Positions 7,449-10,825 of a DNA stretch of 10,825 bases are shown piece after piece. Origin of the DNA: Basidiobolus heterosporus B8920 (lineage: Eukaryota > Basidiobolomycota > Basidiobolomycetes > Basidiobolales > Basidiobolaceae); the NCBI GenBank assembly GCA_000697455.1, contig JNET01034823.1, positions 1-10,825 of the forward strand. Direction: 5' to 3'. Positions within the stretch are counted from its first letter, which is position 1. The number at the start of each line of letters is the position of its first letter. Under the pieces are notes generated by a model. It saw only the letters and a list, made by a program, of their open reading frames with translations, ran no database searches and was not told the DNA's origin. Made by a program: the position numbers and the translations under genes.

Positions 7449-9667
7449 ATGGAGGGGTTAAGTAACAGAAACCATTGGGTGTTGATTGGCTACTAATCCG
7501 TATTCTGTCTTCCCTTTCTGCCCACCGTGTTGCATTACTTCCTCACTGAATACTGTTTCCTTTATACTCTACTATTGAGCACTTTTAGAACTACTTATGG
7601 CTCGTCTTACCGGTTGGTTTCTCTTCTTTCAGACTGGCTTTTCTTCATTGTGTTAATGACTTTTCCCTTCTTTATTTCTCGAATCTTTACACATCCTTGC
7701 TTCACCTGAATCCCCATTTCAGTGGATAATCTCTCTAGTGGTTCTCCGTTACTTCCGAACGGGCTCAAAGTAAGTAGAAAATCCTGATATCATTCAAGAG
7801 AGATAAAAGCTGCTAATTGAACCTTACTTAAAGCCACCAGTTAAAAAGCTACTTCAGGGTTACGTTGGATTTTCTAACCTCCCAAACCAAGTTCATCGGC
7901 GCTCAGTTAAAAAAGGCTTTTATTTTACTTGCATGATAGTTGGTAAGACCAAGATACTCGCCTATTCTATGAACTAGGAACATACTAAACACCGTGCTAG
8001 GAGAGTCTGGTTTGGGAAAATCAACACTCGTAAATACTCTTTTCAACACTACTCTTTATCCGTCCAAACAGCAGTCTCCTTTACTAGAAGAATCCCCAAA
8101 GACCGTCGAAGTTCAAGCCATTAGCGCAGGTACTTGTGGGTGGGTGTGGTTCTACGATATGGGCTAATTTAAGTTCTTTCCAAGATATCATTGAAGATGA
8201 GGTTAATTTGAGATTAACCGTCATTGACACGCCTGGATTCGGTGATTACATTAATAATGAAGATAGGTACTGAGCAATGAGTCCTCCTCGTACAATGGAT
8301 CACCATTTAAATCACATACTTTGTTCGCTAGTTGGAGACCTATCCTTGATAATATCGAATCGAGGTTCGATGCCTACCTGGAGCAGGAGAACCGTGTGAA
8401 CCGTAGCCGAATGGTCGACAATCGGGTTCATGCTTGCATCTACTTTATCGCCCCTACTGGTCACGCGTAAGTTGTCTACTACGTGCTGATCCACTCTCTG
8501 ACTATGACTTTAATGACTTCTATAACTAGCCTCAAGCCCCTTGATGTGGAGTTCATGAAGCGACTACACACGAAAGTTAATCTAATCCCAGTCATCGCTA
8601 AATCCGATACAATGACCGAGGAAGAAATCCAAGGATTCAAACAAAGAGTGAGTATTGTCCTAAGCTAATGAGCTAAATATATTGTGCAAGCCAAATAACC
8701 CTTGTTCCGGCGTAAATTAGATACTTGCCGACATTCATCATCACGGCATTAATATCTTCAAACCTTCACCTTATACAAACGACGATCCCGAGACGATTGC
8801 GCAGAACCGGGAGGTTGTGGTATGTTTCTGGAAATAGAAATGAATGAGATAGTGCATGCAGTAATCTGTCTTTCTTTAGGATAAGATTCCGTTCGCTATT
8901 GTTGGGAGTGATCAGGAGGTTGAAGTGGATGGCCGAATGGTTCGTGGGCGCAAATATCCTTGGGGAGTGATTGAGGGTAGGTAGATTTGGTACATAATCA
9001 GCATGAGCCCTGGCTAACTAAGGAGTTTTTCTTTACAGTCGATAACGAAGAGCATTGCGATTTCACAAAGTTGCGCCAAATGTTGATTAGGTAGGTTGAC
9101 TGGAATGCACTATTTACTTTGAGTTGCAACGTTAATCAGAAACCCACTGGGCAGAACGCATATGGAGGAGCTCAAAGAGCACACTAGCACATTGATTTAT
9201 GAAAATTATCGGGCTTCGAAGCTTCAGGCTTTAGGTATTGAACAGGACCCATCAGCGTTCAAGGATATCAAGTAAGTTCCAGGCTCCTTGGATATTTGTT
9301 GATAACGATTTGACCATTCAACACCTGTAGTCCTTTGGCTAAAATGGAAGAAGAACGAAAGATTCATGAAATTAAAATGGCCAAGATGGAGGCCGAGATG
9401 AAGATGGTTTTCCAACAAAAAGTCCAAGAAAAAGAGGAGAAGTTGAAACAAACTGAAGATGAGGTAGAGGGTAGATATAATGTATGTTTTTTTCGGGTCT
9501 TTTAACCATCTATTTCGGTATAGCTCTATCATCGTCACAAGGAAATGAAAGAAGCATTAGAAAAACAACGGTATGACCTGGAACAAAAGAAGAAGCGGCT
9601 AGAAGCCAGTGAACGTCCAAACACCCCTGAAAAGAGCAAAAAGAAAACATTTGGGTTCAAGAATTAA
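7449..9667 (+). CDS. Septin, Cdc3/AspB (SEPT7-like) type
   Basis: GTP-binding filament protein of the septum and cell cortex. Thirteen exons: 7449-7461, 7723-7769, 7834-7942, 8001-8129, 8185-8266, 8332-8466, 8530-8647, 8721-8819, 8880-8976, 9039-9090, 9155-9271, 9331-9463, 9524-9667, giving 424 aa (A. nidulans AspB is about 419). Order: [12 protein letters not shown] (29-40), polybasic HRRSVKKGF (41-49), P-loop GESGLGKS (57-64), G3 DTPGFG (114-119), G4 AKSD (195-198), GRKYPWG (267-273), and the septin unique element with HCDF and [12 protein letters not shown] long charged coiled coil runs from about 335 to 410, and the protein ends TFGFKN. AKSD and the long coiled coil favour the Cdc3 group. 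All G motifs look intact. Exons 3-13 are well supported; exon 1 (ATG GAG GGG TTA A, strong Kozak context AGGATGG) is inferred because exon 2 has no ATG of its own. Two junctions have in-frame alternatives. Confidence 0.9.
7462..7722 (+). other. Putative first intron of septin gene, 261 nt
   Basis: Donor GTAACA at 7462, acceptor CATTTCAG ending 7722; about four times longer than the other septin introns and pyrimidine-rich. It joins a 13-nt exon to exon 2 in phase 1, giving MEGLMDNL, with the second Met codon assembled across the junction (A|TG). The acceptor is credible: an in-frame stop sits at 7707-7709 and no ATG lies between it and exon 2. The donor is weaker and another upstream exon is possible. 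Confidence 0.5.
9091..9154 (+). other. Septin intron 10 with two in-frame acceptors
   Basis: Donor GTAGGT at 9091. The acceptor at 9154 (CTGGGCAG) gives the canonical septin run LIRTHMEEL. A second acceptor at 9139 (TTAATCAG) lies exactly 15 nt upstream and keeps the frame, adding NPLGR before THMEEL and leaving a 49-nt intron. The downstream site is preferred because it matches the family. Confidence 0.7.
9464..9523 (+). other. Septin intron 12 with two in-frame donors
   Basis: Acceptor CGGTATAG ends at 9523. The donor at 9464 (GTAGAG) gives a 60-nt intron and the family-like [17 protein letters not shown] stronger-looking donor at 9482 (GTATGT) is 18 nt downstream, also phase 0, gives a 42-nt intron and inserts VEGRYN. 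The first is preferred on intron length and family sequence. Confidence 0.65.
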
Positions 9668-9820
9668 TTGGCGTCTGGTAATGAATTGGGCTCTAGTTGG
9701 CCCCATCTCAATACCCTTGACCTGTCAAATATCTTTGTGTGTGAGCCGACAATTCTTTCATTTACCTCCGTCTTGCACTATTTACAATGGCACAACCAGT
9801 TTCCGTCAAACACTATCCTC

Positions 9821-9826
9821 AATAAA
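9821..9826 (+). promoter_or_regulatory. Polyadenylation signal AATAAA for septin gene
   Basis: First canonical AATAAA after the septin TAA, starting 154 nt downstream in CTCAATAAAAACTC. Confidence 0.45.
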
Positions 9827-9897
9827 AACTCTATTCTATTGCTGAACCATTCCCTAAGACTATTCTTAATATGTGGCAAATCTTGATGCCAAGGCTT

Positions 9898-9984
9898 AGG
9901 GTAGGGAAAGGAAAAGTACCAACATGTGTAATATTTATTTAGGGGCTAGCTGGGAGGAAAACCACCAGGTGTAATATTTATTTA
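9898..9984 (+). repeat. Two adjacent copies of a ~45-bp degenerate motif
   Basis: Copy A (9898-9941) and copy B (9943-9984) share a G/A-rich head (GGGTAGGG-like) and a tail. The tail blocks at 9918-9941 and 9961-9984 match at 22 of 24 positions and end GTGTAATATTTATTTA. Spacing is 43 bp. Confidence 0.6.
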
Positions 9985-10078
9985 TCACTTTAAACAAGAT
10001 ACAAGAAATAAATAAGCCAGTTTTGAATATAAAATTCGCATAAAAAATAAACAAGTTGAGAAAACAGAGTTTCCTACC

Positions 10079-10221
10079 AAGCTAGGCCTAAGAGTATTCC
10101 CAGTTGGATGGAGCCAAGAGTAGAGTTTTCAAGAATGGATGTAGCTGGTAGTAGAGTTTCTCAGAGTAGACCGAGTCAGTAGTAGATAGCCAAGGGATCC
10201 TAGTAAGCTAGGCCTAAGAGT
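10079..10221 (+). repeat. 17-bp exact direct repeat
   Basis: AAGCTAGGCCTAAGAGT occurs at 10079-10095 and again at 10205-10221, both preceded by CCTA plus two bases. Between them are several AGTAGAG-type short runs. No coding or structural role is evident. Confidence 0.65.
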
Positions 10222-10244
10222 TAATAGATAGCTTTATGCAACTT

Positions 10245-10290
10245 GGGTTAGGGGGTGAGAAAGTCATCAAGGTGGCAAAATCTTTATTTG
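10245..10290 (+). repeat. Third copy of the ~45-bp degenerate motif
   Basis: Starts GGGTTAGGGGGTGA and ends AAATCTTTATTTG. It is the best match to the copy at 10669-10713 and a weaker match to the pair at 9898-9984. Confidence 0.5.
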
Positions 10291-10668
10291 AGAAAAGTAC
10301 TAAATCTAATCAAATACAATTAAAGAAACTAGCTAAGGGGAATAAAGCCTCTTATGTAATCTGACCTATATCTTGTTTCTTGTCTAAGATGACATTAAAT
10401 AAAATGGAGTTTTTACAAGAAAATGAAATCCATGGACTTAAGAGGAATAATAACCTCAAGGTCAATATTGTTAATGCTATTCATTATTGATCTGAACCGA
10501 GGGATTAGATGACTTAAGAAAGAGGTATGGACTCTAAGATAGCTGTGTCACATGTCTAATAGTTGCTCCTCAGTAACAAGCCAAGGCTTTTTGGCTTTGT
10601 GGATTTTAGTCACCAACTCTGTTACTGGCATGGAACCATCCAGAATACACCAACAAGAAGATTTATGA

Positions 10669-10713
10669 GGGTTAGGGAGGTGACAATCACAAGCAGGTGA
10701 AATCTTTACTTCA
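10669..10713 (+). repeat. Fourth copy of the ~45-bp degenerate motif
   Basis: Starts GGGTTAGGGAGGTGA and continues through CAGGTGAAATCTTTACTT. Same orientation as the copy at 10245, 424 nt away. Confidence 0.5.
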
Positions 10714-10726
10714 ATAAATTAAAACA

Positions 10727-10757
10727 AAAAAGCTGTTTGCTGTTGATGCAGCTTTTT
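10727..10757. other. Small hairpin with 9-bp stem
   Basis: AAAAAGCTG (10727-10735) pairs perfectly with CAGCTTTTT (10749-10757) across a 13-nt loop. It sits right after the fourth motif copy. A chance structure or a decayed element end are both possible. Confidence 0.4.
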
Positions 10758-10825
10758 AACAATTGTATACAGGATGGAATCATTCTTAGTAAGTAAGTGA
10801 GCTAAACTGTCAAGCTCCTGTGAGC

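Larger units (their letters stand above)
9668..10825. other. Gene-free region with degenerate repeats
   Basis: About 1.16 kb after the septin stop with no convincing coding frame on either strand. The first ~160 nt is septin 3' UTR with AATAAA at 9821. Beyond about 9895 it is AT-rich, with several AATAAA-like runs near 10007-10050, four copies of a degenerate ~45-bp motif, an exact 17-bp direct repeat and small hairpins. It may be decayed repetitive DNA; no terminal inverted repeats or element-coded domain were seen. Confidence 0.55.

Noticed and set aside
1377-9667. Possible functional cluster of the zinc-finger, P5A ATPase and septin genes
   Set aside because: They serve unrelated housekeeping processes, each has its own promoter space and 3' signals, and no shared regulatory motif was seen.
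9609-9886. Short + strand open frames past the septin coding end
   Set aside because: They overlap the septin last exon and 3' UTR in other frames and show no recognisable protein pattern.
10578-10597. AAGCCAA/TTGGCTT hairpin with 6-nt loop
   Set aside because: Seven-pair stem, no U-tract or partner sequence; readily explained by chance in AT-rich DNA.
10245-10680. TTAGGG words as possible telomeric DNA
   Set aside because: Only isolated single copies inside a longer degenerate motif; no tandem array.

Overview
The window looks like nuclear DNA from an early-diverging, non-Dikarya fungus. Three of its four genes are ordinary fungal genes broken by many short introns, mostly 55-76 nt with GT-AG ends and CTAAC/CTGAC-like branch sites. 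One intron is of the minor-spliceosome (U12, AT-AC) type, a machinery that Dikarya have generally lost and some Mucoromycota, Zoopagomycota and chytrid lineages keep. The genus cannot be fixed from the sequence alone. All four genes lie on the + strand.

Layout. (1) 3-1115: the 3' part of a gene for an acidic Tyr/Gly/Asp/Glu-rich protein made of about fifteen 16-residue repeats followed by a His/Asp-rich tail; its start is left of the window. (2) 1377-2927: a six-exon gene for a C3HC zinc-finger protein of the ZC3HC1/NIPA-Rsm1 family (413 aa), a nuclear-basket factor. Its second intron is the U12-type AT-AC intron. (3) 3334-7127: a five-exon gene for the P5A-type ATPase Spf1/ATP13A1 (1177 aa), the ER transmembrane-helix dislocase. 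Its initiator ATG appears to be split by an intron. (4) 7449-9667: a 13-exon gene for a septin of the Cdc3/AspB type (424 aa) with a C-terminal coiled coil. (5) 9668-10825: about 1.15 kb without a convincing gene, holding the septin 3' end and a set of degenerate short repeats.

The genes belong to separate housekeeping processes (nuclear basket/mRNA export, ER membrane-protein quality control, septation cytoskeleton). Nothing suggests a functional cluster. No CRISPR array, tRNA, rRNA or intact mobile element was seen. The most interesting material is in the splicing: the AT-AC intron, a start codon assembled by splicing whose unspliced form reads ATG-TGA, and two frame-preserving alternative splice-site pairs in the septin. 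All exon models are hand-built from reading frame, splice motifs and remembered family sequence; none was checked against transcripts or databases.
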